DNA from: Desulfurivibrio alkaliphilus
GTDB taxonomy: Bacteria; Desulfobacterota; Desulfobulbia; Desulfobulbales; Desulfurivibrionaceae
Length of the DNA stretch: 10,063 nt
Direction of reading: 5' to 3'
Assembly: GCA_011048585.1 (NCBI GenBank)
Contig: DSDS01000102.1
Span: 1-10,063 of the forward strand
The stretch's first letter is position 1, and every line of letters starts with the position of its first letter. The notes beneath the pieces are model-generated. The model did not search any database. It worked only from the letters and a program-made list of their open reading frames with translations, and was not told where the DNA came from. Position numbers and translations under genes: made by a program. Of the stretch, positions 1-5,982 are shown piece after piece.

Positions 1-344
1 CCATCACTCCCGCCCGCCACGATTTCGGCTTTATGGGACTGGGCAGTGCCTCCTCTCCCGTTCTCTTCACCATCACCAATAAAAGTGCGGCGCCCCAGAC
101 CATCGCGCGAATATTTCTGGCTAAAAGGGGTGATTTCGTCCTAAACTTTACCGGCGGGGAGAACCCCTGCGGCCAGGGCACGCCAACTTTAGACCCAGGG
201 GAAAGTTGCACGATTACCCCCAGTTTTCGCCCCTTTGCCATGGGTCAGATTGATGGCAGCCTGCGGGTAGAAGTCGCCGGTTCCGGCCCCGTCCAGGAGA
301 GCAGCGCGGTATTAAGAGGCTTATCCATAGCTTGTGGTTGCTGA
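1..344 (+). CDS. C-terminal part of a choice-of-anchor D / Ig-like domain protein (5' truncated by window edge)
   Basis: The frame is open from base 3, at the window edge, to the TGA at 342-344, so about 113 C-terminal residues are visible and the true start lies upstream. An in-frame ATG at 33 is unlikely to be the start, because the domain already begins before it with a residue pattern like DFGFMGLG. The sequence shows the usual order of this beta-sandwich family: DFG..G.GSASSP, then FTITN, a GDF strand, a Cys in NPCGQG, LDPGESCTI, a SFRPFAMG segment (the family's F.P...G), then a closing VEVAG strand. Such domains are found, usually in tandem, in secreted or surface-anchored bacterial proteins and are thought to be structural or adhesive. 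The two Cys (NPCGQG and ESCTI) are commonly paired in this family. It ends in an unusual IACGC tail. No function can be assigned from the fragment, and its relation to the downstream cytochrome is unknown. Confidence 0.75.
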   Translation, partial: ITPARHDFGFMGLGSASSPVLFTITNKSAAPQTIARIFLAKRGDFVLNFTGGENPCGQGTPTLDPGESCTITPSFRPFAMGQIDGSLRVEVAGSGPVQESSAVLRGLSIACGC

Positions 345-457
345 TGGATTTATCCGAGTGACAATTCAGACAATTACAAAGGAGGTGAGGGAGAGAGAGA
401 ACCAAGACTTTGCTTGAACGTGGTTGATTTTTTTACTTAAGAGAGGAGGAAAAAGGT
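345..457 (+). other. Leader/intergenic region before the cytochrome gene
   Basis: This 113-base spacer is more AT-rich than its surroundings. It holds a near-perfect Shine-Dalgarno stretch (AAAGGAGGTGA, 378-388) with no start codon at normal spacing after it. It also holds a weak stem followed by seven T (listed separately), and finally the true ribosome binding site of the cytochrome, AGGAGG at 444-449, 8 bases before the ATG at 458. ACAATT occurs twice, 10 bases apart, just before the first purine-rich stretch. I see no convincing -35/-10 pair. Confidence 0.5.
400..434 (+). terminator. Weak candidate intrinsic terminator upstream of the cytochrome gene
   Basis: AACCA (400-404) can pair with TGGTT (421-425), and a run of seven T follows at 428-434. 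The stem is only 5 bp with a 16-base loop (an inner CAAG/CTTG pairing is possible), so stability is low. If real, it would end transcription of the upstream Ig-like gene or attenuate read-through into the cytochrome. Confidence 0.25.
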
Positions 458-1681
458 ATGAAAAGTTGGATTTTGGGGCTTGCCGTCCTGGCTGTCGCCT
501 TGCCGGGCGCGGCAATGGCGGCTCTGGATGGCCCGAAGGCCAAAACCATTGACGAGTTGGCCAAAATGTTCGATTCGTCACGCTGTAAATCTTGTCACAG
601 TCAAATTTACGAACAGTGGGAGCAGTCCCATCACGCTCGCCCGATGATGGGAGTGGCCGGCGGCCTTAAGGACACCCCTTTGGCCATGAAGGGCGCAACC
701 CCGTTTTCGCCCGATGATCCCAGCAAGGCGACCATCGCTACCTTTCCCTGTTTCAAGTGTCATCTGCCCCAGGCGATGACCCACGCCGAGGATTCGGTGG
801 CGGTTGAGTACGCCAAGGCCCTGGTGGCCCAGGATCGGGAAAAGATCGGCAAACTCCAGATCACCTGCCTGGTCTGCCACAACACCAAGGCCATTGTCCA
901 TCGGCTGTCGGTGGGCAACCCGGAGCCCAACGTGCTCTATGGCTCCAAGGATGTCGCCAACCATCCGGACCCGGTCTTCAAGTCGGTGAAGAGGAGCGAC
1001 ATCATGCAACAACCGCTGGTCTGTGGTCAGTGCCACGGCCTCGGGCCCAACCTGGAGTTCGAAAATCCGGTCCAGTGCGCCAACCTTTATGGCAGCTACC
1101 TTCATGCCTATATCCCGGCCGGCGGCACCCAGAGCTGCCAGGAATGCCACATGAAGCCGATCAATGGCATTGCCGACCACCTTATCGGCCCCAACTTCAA
1201 TGACAAAGAGGGCACTATCGCCCGCTACCAGAAAACCCTGAGCCTGGATGTCCAGACCCTGGGCTATGAGTGGCTGCTGCAGGCGGGGAAACATATCCCC
1301 AAGGTGGTGGTCAACACCAAGATCAACTCCAGTGCCGGCCACCGCATCCCCGATGGCTGACCGTCTCATCAACGAGTGGTCCTGGAAGTGACCGCAAAAA
1401 CTGTTGACGGCAAAGAGATCGAGATGCAATCCCGCCACTACCATCCCCAGGCGACCAACGAGATGAGTTCCAAAATGCTCTATGGCGCCCAGGTCAAGAC
1501 GGCCAACATTCGTGACACCAGCATCCAGCCCTACCGGACCAAGGAGGAATCCTTTGAGTTCATCCTGCCGGAAGGGGTACGGACGGTTGATATCACGGTC
1601 AACCTGGCCTACGATGTCGTTAATCCCGACATGCGTTACAATCTGCACAATATCACCCGCCGGGTAAGCCTCGATCGCTAA
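458..1681 (+). CDS. Periplasmic five-heme c-type cytochrome, probable selenoprotein (in-frame TGA = Sec301)
   Basis: Read as one gene, this encodes 407 residues with TGA at codon 301 (1358-1360) decoded as selenocysteine. Residues 1-21 form a Sec-type signal peptide ending AAMA. Five CxxCH heme c motifs follow: CKSCH (43-47), CFKCH (98-102), CLVCH (137-141), CGQCH (189-193) and CQECH (227-231). Other His, such as 58, 59, 148, 216 and 241, could be distal ligands. The frame then reads GHRIPDG-U-PSHQRVVLEV and runs into a beta-rich C-terminal domain (about 307-407) ending at TAA. Many multiheme cytochromes have a similar GHxxPxG.P segment before such a domain, so continuity across the TGA looks natural. 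A SECIS-like hairpin follows the TGA. The RBS is AGGAGG, 8 bases before ATG. A periplasmic electron-transfer role is inferred. From memory, a seleno-cytochrome called ExtKL exists in Geobacter-type bacteria, and homology to it is possible but unchecked. The alternative is a nonsense mutation or sequencing error giving a 300-residue protein plus a remnant (1376-1681). Confidence 0.85.
1358..1395 (+). promoter_or_regulatory. UGA selenocysteine codon plus putative bacterial SECIS hairpin
   Basis: The UGA at 1358-1360 is followed by C, a context seen in known bacterial selenoprotein genes. Downstream, GTGGTC (1376-1381) pairs with GACCGC (1390-1395) in a 6-bp stem containing one G-U pair, closing an 8-base loop CTGGAAGT. 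The loop has GG at 1384-1385, 24-25 bases after the UGA. Bacterial SECIS elements are coding-region hairpins just after the UGA, with a short apical loop carrying a conserved G at roughly 16-37 bases, so spacing and shape both fit. SelB is expected to bind it. The fold was derived by eye and no energy was calculated. Confidence 0.65.
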
Positions 1682-1711
1682 ATAAGGCGGTTGTTGTATC
1701 TTTAACGGTAA

Positions 1712-1748
1712 GCGGGCCCGATCGGAGATATCCGGTCGGGCCCGTTCT
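1712..1748. terminator. Strong hairpin terminator between convergent genes
   Basis: A 13-bp stem, 1713-1725 with 1732-1744 (one G-U pair; a further G-U can form at 1712/1745), closes the 6-base loop AGATAT. The arms contain CGGGCCCGA and TCGGGCCCG. It lies 31 bases after the cytochrome stop and 20 bases from the xseA stop. The + strand 3' flank is only moderately T-rich (TTCTGTT) and the - strand flank is weaker, so it probably serves the cytochrome gene and perhaps both. Confidence 0.7.
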
Positions 1749-1764
1749 GTTGACAAGCCGGGGA

Positions 1765-3102
1765 TTATTGCTCGCCGCCGGTCACCCGACAGTTCAAACT
1801 GCCGTCGTGGAGGGTCAAGCGCAGGTGGGTGTCGGGGGGGGCCTGTTTGGCCGAGCGCACCACCGTGCCGTCGGCAAGGCGGGCTATGGCGTAGCCGCGT
1901 CTCAAGACGGCCAGGGGACTGACCGCGTCCAGGGTGGCGAGGAGACGGTTAAGATGATTGCGTCTTTCGGCCAGCAGTTGCCGAACCAGGAAGAAGAGGC
2001 GCAAGCGGTTTTCCCGCAACTCCCCCTGATGGGCCAGCAAGCGGTGCCGGGGGTCGAGCCGGCGCAATTGGTGGTTCAGACGGTTCACTCTTTCCCGATA
2101 CGCTCCCAGCTTGCCTTGGAGGGCATGGGCCAGTTCGGCCCGCAGGTAATCCAGCCGCATGGCGTGGCCGGCCAGCAGGCGGGCCGGATCTCGCAACAGC
2201 CGCTGTTCGGCCTCCAACTGCCGCCGGGCCGCGGCCAGTTGCCGCTTCATCGCCGTGGCCAATTGCCGTTGCAGCTCCCTGACCTGGGCTAAAAGCACCC
2301 GCTGTTCCGGCAGAACCATCCCGGCGGCGGCGGTGGGGGTGGGAGCCCGCAGGTCGGCCACAAAATCGGCGATGGTGAAGTCAACCTCGTGTCCCACCGC
2401 CGAAACCACCGGAACCGCCGAGGCGGCAATGGCCCGGGCCACCACCTCTTCGTTGAAGGCCCAAAGATCCTCTAAAGAGCCGCCGCCCCGGCAAAGGACG
2501 ATCACCTCGCTGCGGCCCCGCTCATTGAGCAGCTCAATGGCCGCCGCGATCTCTTCCGCCGCCCCGTCCCCCTGAACCCTGACCGGAACGATCTCGATGG
2601 CGGTGCCGGGGGAGAGCCGCCGGGCCTGAACCAGGAAATCCCGCACCGCCGCCCCCTGGGGGGAAGTAACCAGAGCGATCCGGCGAGGCAGGTAGGGCAG
2701 GGCTTTTTTCCGGGCCGGGTCGAAAAGCCCCTCCGCTTCCAGTTTGGCCTTGAGCCGGTCAAAGGCGATCCGCAGCAACCCGGTGCCCTTGCCATCCATA
2801 AAATCGATGATCAGTTGATATTCGCCCCGGGGTTCGTAAACCGAGATCCGCCCCCGGCAGAGAACCTCCAGGCCATCGGCGGGAACGCAGGCCAGGTAGC
2901 GCTGCTGCCCCTTGAACAGCACCGCCCGCAACTGGGCTTCGCTATCCTTGAGGGTGAAATAGAGATGACCGGAGGAGGGGCGGCGCAGATTGGAGATCTC
3001 GCCGGTTACCGTGACCATCGAGTAGGAGGTTTCCAGCAACCCCCGGATCGAGCGGGTCAGCTCGCCGACGGTCTGGATGCGGTTGTCGAAGGGGTTTTCC
3101 AT
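1765..3102 (-). CDS. xseA: Exodeoxyribonuclease VII large subunit
   Basis: This is the catalytic large subunit of exonuclease VII, which degrades single-stranded DNA to oligonucleotides in repair together with XseB. The 445-residue product, close to the usual length of about 400-460, shows the family's landmarks. An N-terminal OB-fold has VTGEISNLRRPSSGHLYFTLKD (about 32-53). The junction has an ALPYLPRRIALVTSP segment and GAAVRDF. The catalytic core has RGGGSLEDLWAFNEE, then SAVGHEVDFTIADFVADLRAPTPTAAA. A long Gln/Arg/Leu-rich helical region follows (coiled-coil, as in the family), then a small C-terminal domain with VLRRGYAIA. I chose the ATG at 3102 (MENPFDNRIQTVGEL) because homologues start there. 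The frame is open to 3243, but the extra 47 residues look non-coding. No good Shine-Dalgarno precedes this ATG. xseB, often the next gene, is absent here; the gene ends against the convergent cytochrome. Confidence 0.95.
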   Translation of the reverse strand: MENPFDNRIQTVGELTRSIRGLLETSYSMVTVTGEISNLRRPSSGHLYFTLKDSEAQLRAVLFKGQQRYLACVPADGLEVLCRGRISVYEPRGEYQLIIDFMDGKGTGLLRIAFDRLKAKLEAEGLFDPARKKALPYLPRRIALVTSPQGAAVRDFLVQARRLSPGTAIEIVPVRVQGDGAAEEIAAAIELLNERGRSEVIVLCRGGGSLEDLWAFNEEVVARAIAASAVPVVSAVGHEVDFTIADFVADLRAPTPTAAAGMVLPEQRVLLAQVRELQRQLATAMKRQLAAARRQLEAEQRLLRDPARLLAGHAMRLDYLRAELAHALQGKLGAYRERVNRLNHQLRRLDPRHRLLAHQGELRENRLRLFFLVRQLLAERRNHLNRLLATLDAVSPLAVLRRGYAIARLADGTVVRSAKQAPPDTHLRLTLHDGSLNCRVTGGEQ

Positions 3103-3143
3103 GGCGGTTGCGAAAATCCGGGATGATTTTTTAACCAAAGATA

Positions 3144-3171
3144 AGTATACTACCCGACCGAGAACGGCAAC
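3144..3171 (-). promoter_or_regulatory. Candidate xseA promoter (minus strand), with a palindromic -10
   Basis: On the minus strand, TATACT (3149 down to 3144) is a near-consensus -10, and TTGCCG about 15 bases upstream could be a suboptimal -35. The -10 sits in the 8-base palindrome AGTATACT (3144-3151), so the + strand also reads TATACT (3146-3151), pointing toward the TPR-panD operon. I see no good + strand -35 for it. The start site would lie roughly 35 bases before the xseA ATG. Confidence 0.4.
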
Positions 3172-3176
3172 GGGAC

Positions 3177-3203
3177 AAAAAAGGCGCCCTCCGGGCGGAG
3201 GCG
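3177..3203 (-). terminator. Minus-strand intrinsic-terminator-like hairpin upstream of xseA
   Basis: CCTCC (3188-3192) pairs with GGAGG (3197-3201) around the loop GGGC, and the stem extends through GC/CG with one bulged base. On the minus strand the hairpin is followed by six T (complement of AAAAAA at 3177-3182). It would stop minus-strand transcription arriving from inside the TPR-panD operon before it reaches xseA. On the + strand it has no T tract and could only form a 5' UTR hairpin. Confidence 0.45.
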
Positions 3204-3236
3204 AGTCATAAGTCAATTGAACCAAGGTTAAAATTC

Positions 3237-3911
3237 GTGGCAAACAAAAAAATCTTCAAGCCCGAAAATATTGTCAACTCCACCGGCGGCCCCCGGAAAA
3301 GCGTGCTGGAGGAGTTGAATCTGCCGCCCCAGGCGGAAGAGTTCCTCCGGGTTTGGCACAAACCGCTGCTGGGCCTGCTGGTAGGAATCATCGTCCTGGT
3401 GCTGGGATTCAGCTTCGGGAAGCAATACACCTCCTCTCGTACCGAGCAGGCGGCCAGCCAGTTGGCCCAGGCCATGCAGTTGAGCGACCATGCGGCCCGG
3501 CGGGAGGCCCTGGCCCAGGTGGCAGCCTCCTACCGGCGAACCGGGGCCGGCATCTGGAGCCGGATCGAACTGGCCCACATTGAACGCGATAGCGGCGATC
3601 TGGCCGCGGCGGCAGCGGCCTACGAAGAGCTGCTGGGGTCCATGGCCAAAAGGGATCCCCGCTCCCCCATGGTCAGGCTCAACCTGGCCCAGGTGCTTGC
3701 CGAGCTGGGAGAGTACGAGCGGGCGGGCGGCCACTACCGGCAGTTGGCCACCACCCAGGGGTTTGAGGCCTGGGGCCTGCTGGGGAGCGGCGAACTGCTG
3801 GCCCGCCAAGGCGATGAGGAGGCCGCCCGCCGCCACTATCAACAGGTGGTGGAACTGACCTCCGCTCCCCCCCTGCTTCTTGAACAGGCCGAACAGCGCC
3901 TGGGTAACTGA
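3237..3911 (+). CDS. YfgM-like membrane-anchored tetratricopeptide repeat protein
   Basis: The 224-residue protein has a short charged, probably cytoplasmic N-terminus (1-42), one transmembrane helix at about 43-61 (PLLGLLVGIIVLVLGFSFG), and a soluble, probably periplasmic part rich in Ala, Leu, Glu and Gln. The soluble part has helical repeats typical of TPRs (for example RIELAHIERDSGDLAAAAAAYEELL, LNLAQVLAELGEYERAGGHYRQL and LLARQGDEEAARRHYQQV; about 95-220). One N-terminal helix plus periplasmic TPRs matches the YfgM/TPR_21 group, whose E. coli member (about 206 residues) assists at the SecYEG exit. An equivalent role here is only inferred. The start is GTG at 3237, with AAGG 9 bases upstream as a modest RBS. 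The frame leads directly into panD (27 bases between stop and ATG), suggesting co-transcription. Confidence 0.75.
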   Translation: MANKKIFKPENIVNSTGGPRKSVLEELNLPPQAEEFLRVWHKPLLGLLVGIIVLVLGFSFGKQYTSSRTEQAASQLAQAMQLSDHAARREALAQVAASYRRTGAGIWSRIELAHIERDSGDLAAAAAAYEELLGSMAKRDPRSPMVRLNLAQVLAELGEYERAGGHYRQLATTQGFEAWGLLGSGELLARQGDEEAARRHYQQVVELTSAPPLLLEQAEQRLGN

Positions 3912-3938
3912 TTGTTTTAACCTGTGAGTGAACAAACC

Positions 3939-4322
3939 ATGCTGAGATCGATGTTGAAGTCCAAGATCCATCGAGCGACGGTGATCGACGCCGAGCTGCA
4001 CTACGAAGGCAGCCTGGCGGTGGATGCCGACCTGATGGAAGCGGTGGGCCTGATCCCCTTCGAGCAGGTCCACGTCTACAATATGAACAACGGTGAGCGT
4101 TTTGAGACCTATGTGATCAAGGCCCCGGCCGGTTCGGGCATGATCGGCCTGCGCGGGGCCGCCGCCCGCAAGGGGCTGGCCGGCGACATGATCATAATTG
4201 TCAGCTATGCTCTCTATCCTCCCGATGAAGCTTTAAAACATGAGCCACAAATTGTGGCACTCGATGAACAAAATCGGATCAAACGCCGGGGGCCGGCCGG
4301 TTCCTCCGATCCCGGAGCATGA
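3939..4322 (+). CDS. panD: Aspartate 1-decarboxylase proenzyme
   Basis: PanD decarboxylates L-aspartate to beta-alanine, a precursor of pantothenate and CoA. It is a pyruvoyl enzyme made by self-cleavage of a proenzyme between Gly24 and Ser25. From the ATG at 3939 the 127-residue product aligns in register with the E. coli enzyme (126 residues, recalled): Lys9, HYEGS with Gly24-Ser25, Arg54 and Tyr58 in NGERFETY, then GAAARKGLAGDMIIIVSY. This register is why I prefer 3939 over an in-frame GTG at 3924, which would add five residues; neither has a strong RBS. The enzyme acts in the cytoplasm. Its TGA overlaps the ATG of mqnB as ATGA (4319-4322), indicating translational coupling. panB and panC are not in the window. 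Confidence 0.95.
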   Translation: MLRSMLKSKIHRATVIDAELHYEGSLAVDADLMEAVGLIPFEQVHVYNMNNGERFETYVIKAPAGSGMIGLRGAAARKGLAGDMIIIVSYALYPPDEALKHEPQIVALDEQNRIKRRGPAGSSDPGA

Positions 4323-5080
4323 ATCCGGCGGCCTCTCTCCCTCCCCAACCAGGCGGGTCGCCGACGCCAAGCCAGGCAAGGCTGCTGGTCCTGGCCGCCA
4401 CCAGCCCGGAGCTGGCGCCCTTGGAGCGCGCCCTGGGTCATCCCCCCCGGTCCACTCTCTTTGATTTTCTGCTCTGCGGCGTCGGCCCGGTGGCCAGCGC
4501 CGCCACCGTCGCCGCCCATCTGGCGACCCGTTCCTCAACCTACGCGGGCGTGGTCCTGAGCGGGGTAGGGGGGCTCTACCCCCGGGAACCGTCTGGTTGC
4601 TCCGGGGAGCCGGGCCTGCTGGAGATCTGCCTGGCCGAGCGGGAGATTCTGGCCGATTTCGGAATTGCCGCTCCCCATGGAGCCGAACCGTTCAGCGGCA
4701 GCAATTTTGCCGCCCCCCATGATTTTCCCCTGCAATCGACCCTCACCAGCCTGGCCGCCGCGATTCTCACCGAGCTGGCCATCCCTTTTTACCGGGGGGT
4801 ATTTCTAACCCTGAACGCCACCACCGCCACCCGGGAACGGGGAATGGCCCTGCGGGACCGCCATGGCGGGCTCTGCGAGAACATGGAGGGGGCGGCCGTC
4901 GCCCTGGTTTGCCAACGCCTGGGTCTGCCGCTGCTGGAGATGCGCTGTATCAGCAACCTGGTTGAGGACCGTGATCTGCGCCGCTGGCGACTGGCCGAGG
5001 CAATTGCCCGGCAGGCTGAAATTATGTCCCGGCTGCTGCCGCGACTGGCGGCGGCCCCGCTCTCCCGGAGCAGATCGTGA
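4319..5080 (+). CDS. mqnB: Futalosine hydrolase
   Basis: MqnB splits futalosine into hypoxanthine and dehypoxanthinyl futalosine in the futalosine route to menaquinone. The 253-residue protein is of the purine nucleosidase/phosphorylase fold. It has the first beta strand RLLVLAAT (21-28), CGVGPVASAATVAAHL (53-68), SGVGGLYPRE (81-90), LADFG (111-115), the substrate-binding ENMEGAAVALVC (187-198), and ISNLVEDRDLRRW (211-223), whose Asp is placed like the catalytic acid of related nucleosidases. About 20 Pro/Ser-rich residues precede the first strand, longer than is typical. No alternative ATG, GTG or TTG start lies within this extension, and the ATGA overlap with panD supports the chosen start. 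The stop overlaps the mqnD start. Assignment as MqnB rather than an MTA/SAH nucleosidase rests on motif details and on the mqnD neighbour. Confidence 0.92.
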   Translation: MNPAASLPPQPGGSPTPSQARLLVLAATSPELAPLERALGHPPRSTLFDFLLCGVGPVASAATVAAHLATRSSTYAGVVLSGVGGLYPREPSGCSGEPGLLEICLAEREILADFGIAAPHGAEPFSGSNFAAPHDFPLQSTLTSLAAAILTELAIPFYRGVFLTLNATTATRERGMALRDRHGGLCENMEGAAVALVCQRLGLPLLEMRCISNLVEDRDLRRWRLAEAIARQAEIMSRLLPRLAAAPLSRSRS

Positions 5081-5922
5081 AAGAAGCCGCCAGCCCGCTC
5101 TCCCTGGGGTTCTCCCCTTGTCCCAACGACACCTTTATCTTTCATGCCCTGGTCCATGGCCTGGTGCCGGAGGCCCCGGTTTTCACCCCGCCCCGGCTGG
5201 AAGATGTCGAGACCCTGAACCGCCTGGCCCTGGCCGGCCGCCTGGATGTGAGCAAGCTTTCCTTTCACGCCCTGGGTCACGTGCTGGATCAGTATCTCCT
5301 CCTGGGAGCCGGGGCCGCCCTGGGCCGAGGCTGTGGCCCCCTGCTGGTGGCCCGGGAACCCATCGCTCCGACCCGCCTGGCCGGCCGCCGCCTGGCGGTT
5401 CCCGGACGCTATACCACCGCCGCCATGCTGCTGGGACTTTTTGCGCCGGCGTGCCGCAACCCGGAGGTGATCCGTTTTGACCAAATCATGCCAGCCCTGG
5501 TCAGGGGTGAGATCGACGCCGGGGTGATCATCCACGAAAGCCGCTTTACCTATCGCGACCACGGCCTGGTACTGCTGGCCGACCTCGGAGCCTGGTGGGA
5601 GGAGAGCAGCGGCCTGCCCATTCCCCTGGGGGGCATCGCCGCTCGTCGCTCCCTGGGCAAAGAGCGGCTCACCGCAATTGAACAGGCAATCAGGCAAAGC
5701 GTGGAAGCGGCCTTTGCCGATCCCGCCCGGGCCATGCCCTATATTCGCCGCCATGCCGGCGAGTTGGACGAGAGGGTACTGCGCTCGCATATCGAACTTT
5801 ATGTCAACGACTTTTCCATCGAGCTCGGCGCTGAGGGCCGGGCGGCAATTACGGAATTTCTCCGCCGCGGCCGACAAGCCGGGGTGCTGCCGCCACTCCC
5901 CGCCGCCGGGTTGTTTGCCTGA
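5077..5922 (+). CDS. mqnD: 1,4-dihydroxy-6-naphthoate synthase
   Basis: MqnD converts cyclic dehypoxanthinyl futalosine to 1,4-dihydroxy-6-naphthoate, the ring precursor of menaquinone. The 281-residue protein has the two-lobed, periplasmic-binding-protein-like fold of the MqnA/MqnD family. It shows FSPCPNDTFIFHAL (12-25), DVSKLSFHAL (57-66), GRGCGPLLV (83-91), the PGRYTTAAMLL loop (109-119), GVIIHESRFTY (149-159) with His153 matching the proposed catalytic His, and DLGAWWEE with GLPIPLGGIA (169-188). The start is GTG at 5077, within the GTGA overlap with mqnB (stop at 5078-5080), so the pair is probably translationally coupled. No signal peptide is visible, consistent with a cytoplasmic enzyme. 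mqnA, mqnC and mqnE are not here and would be expected elsewhere in the genome. Confidence 0.96.
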   Translation: MKEAASPLSLGFSPCPNDTFIFHALVHGLVPEAPVFTPPRLEDVETLNRLALAGRLDVSKLSFHALGHVLDQYLLLGAGAALGRGCGPLLVAREPIAPTRLAGRRLAVPGRYTTAAMLLGLFAPACRNPEVIRFDQIMPALVRGEIDAGVIIHESRFTYRDHGLVLLADLGAWWEESSGLPIPLGGIAARRSLGKERLTAIEQAIRQSVEAAFADPARAMPYIRRHAGELDERVLRSHIELYVNDFSIELGAEGRAAITEFLRRGRQAGVLPPLPAAGLFA

Positions 5923-5948
5923 AAACGACCCGACGGGAGCGAAGCTGC

Positions 5949-5976
5949 TTGACAAGCCCGCCCGCTATACTATATT
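5949..5976 (+). promoter_or_regulatory. Strong sigma70-type promoter for the ilvB operon
   Basis: A perfect -35 TTGACA (5949-5954) is followed, after 16 bases, by -10 TATATT (5971-5976). An overlapping TATACT at 5966-5971 would give an 11-base spacer and is less likely. The predicted start site is near 5983, leaving a leader of about 126 bases before ilvB. It lies 27 bases after the mqnD stop and separates the two operons. Confidence 0.75.
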
Positions 5977-5982
5977 AGGAAC

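Noticed and set aside
414..442. TTGAAC near 414 as a -35 for a cytochrome promoter
   Set aside because: No acceptable -10 at 16-18 bases, and a start site there would fall in or past the RBS.
458..1360. Cytochrome as a pseudogene broken by a nonsense codon
   Set aside because: The TGA falls in a GHRIPDG.P segment where a Sec or Cys is plausible, the downstream frame is intact, and a SECIS-like hairpin is present. It remains the main alternative.
1376..1681. Independent 101-residue gene starting at GTG 1376
   Set aside because: It is in the same frame as the cytochrome, 15 bases after the TGA, has no RBS, and reads as that protein's C-terminal domain.
578..1756. Long minus-strand ORF (392 codons) antisense to the cytochrome
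   Set aside because: It lies opposite a gene with five CxxCH motifs, its translation shows no recognisable domain, and long antisense frames are expected in GC-rich coding DNA. Similar long antisense frames at 3228-4073, 4789-5955 and 6772-7593 were rejected for the same reason.
3103..3243. Upstream extension of xseA to the start at 3243
   Set aside because: The extra 47 residues cover the divergent promoter region and are not like XseA N-termini; MENPF at 3102 fits the family.
3924..3938. GTG 3924 as the panD start
   Set aside because: ATG 3939 puts Lys9, Gly24-Ser25, Arg54 and Tyr58 in exact register with the E. coli enzyme.
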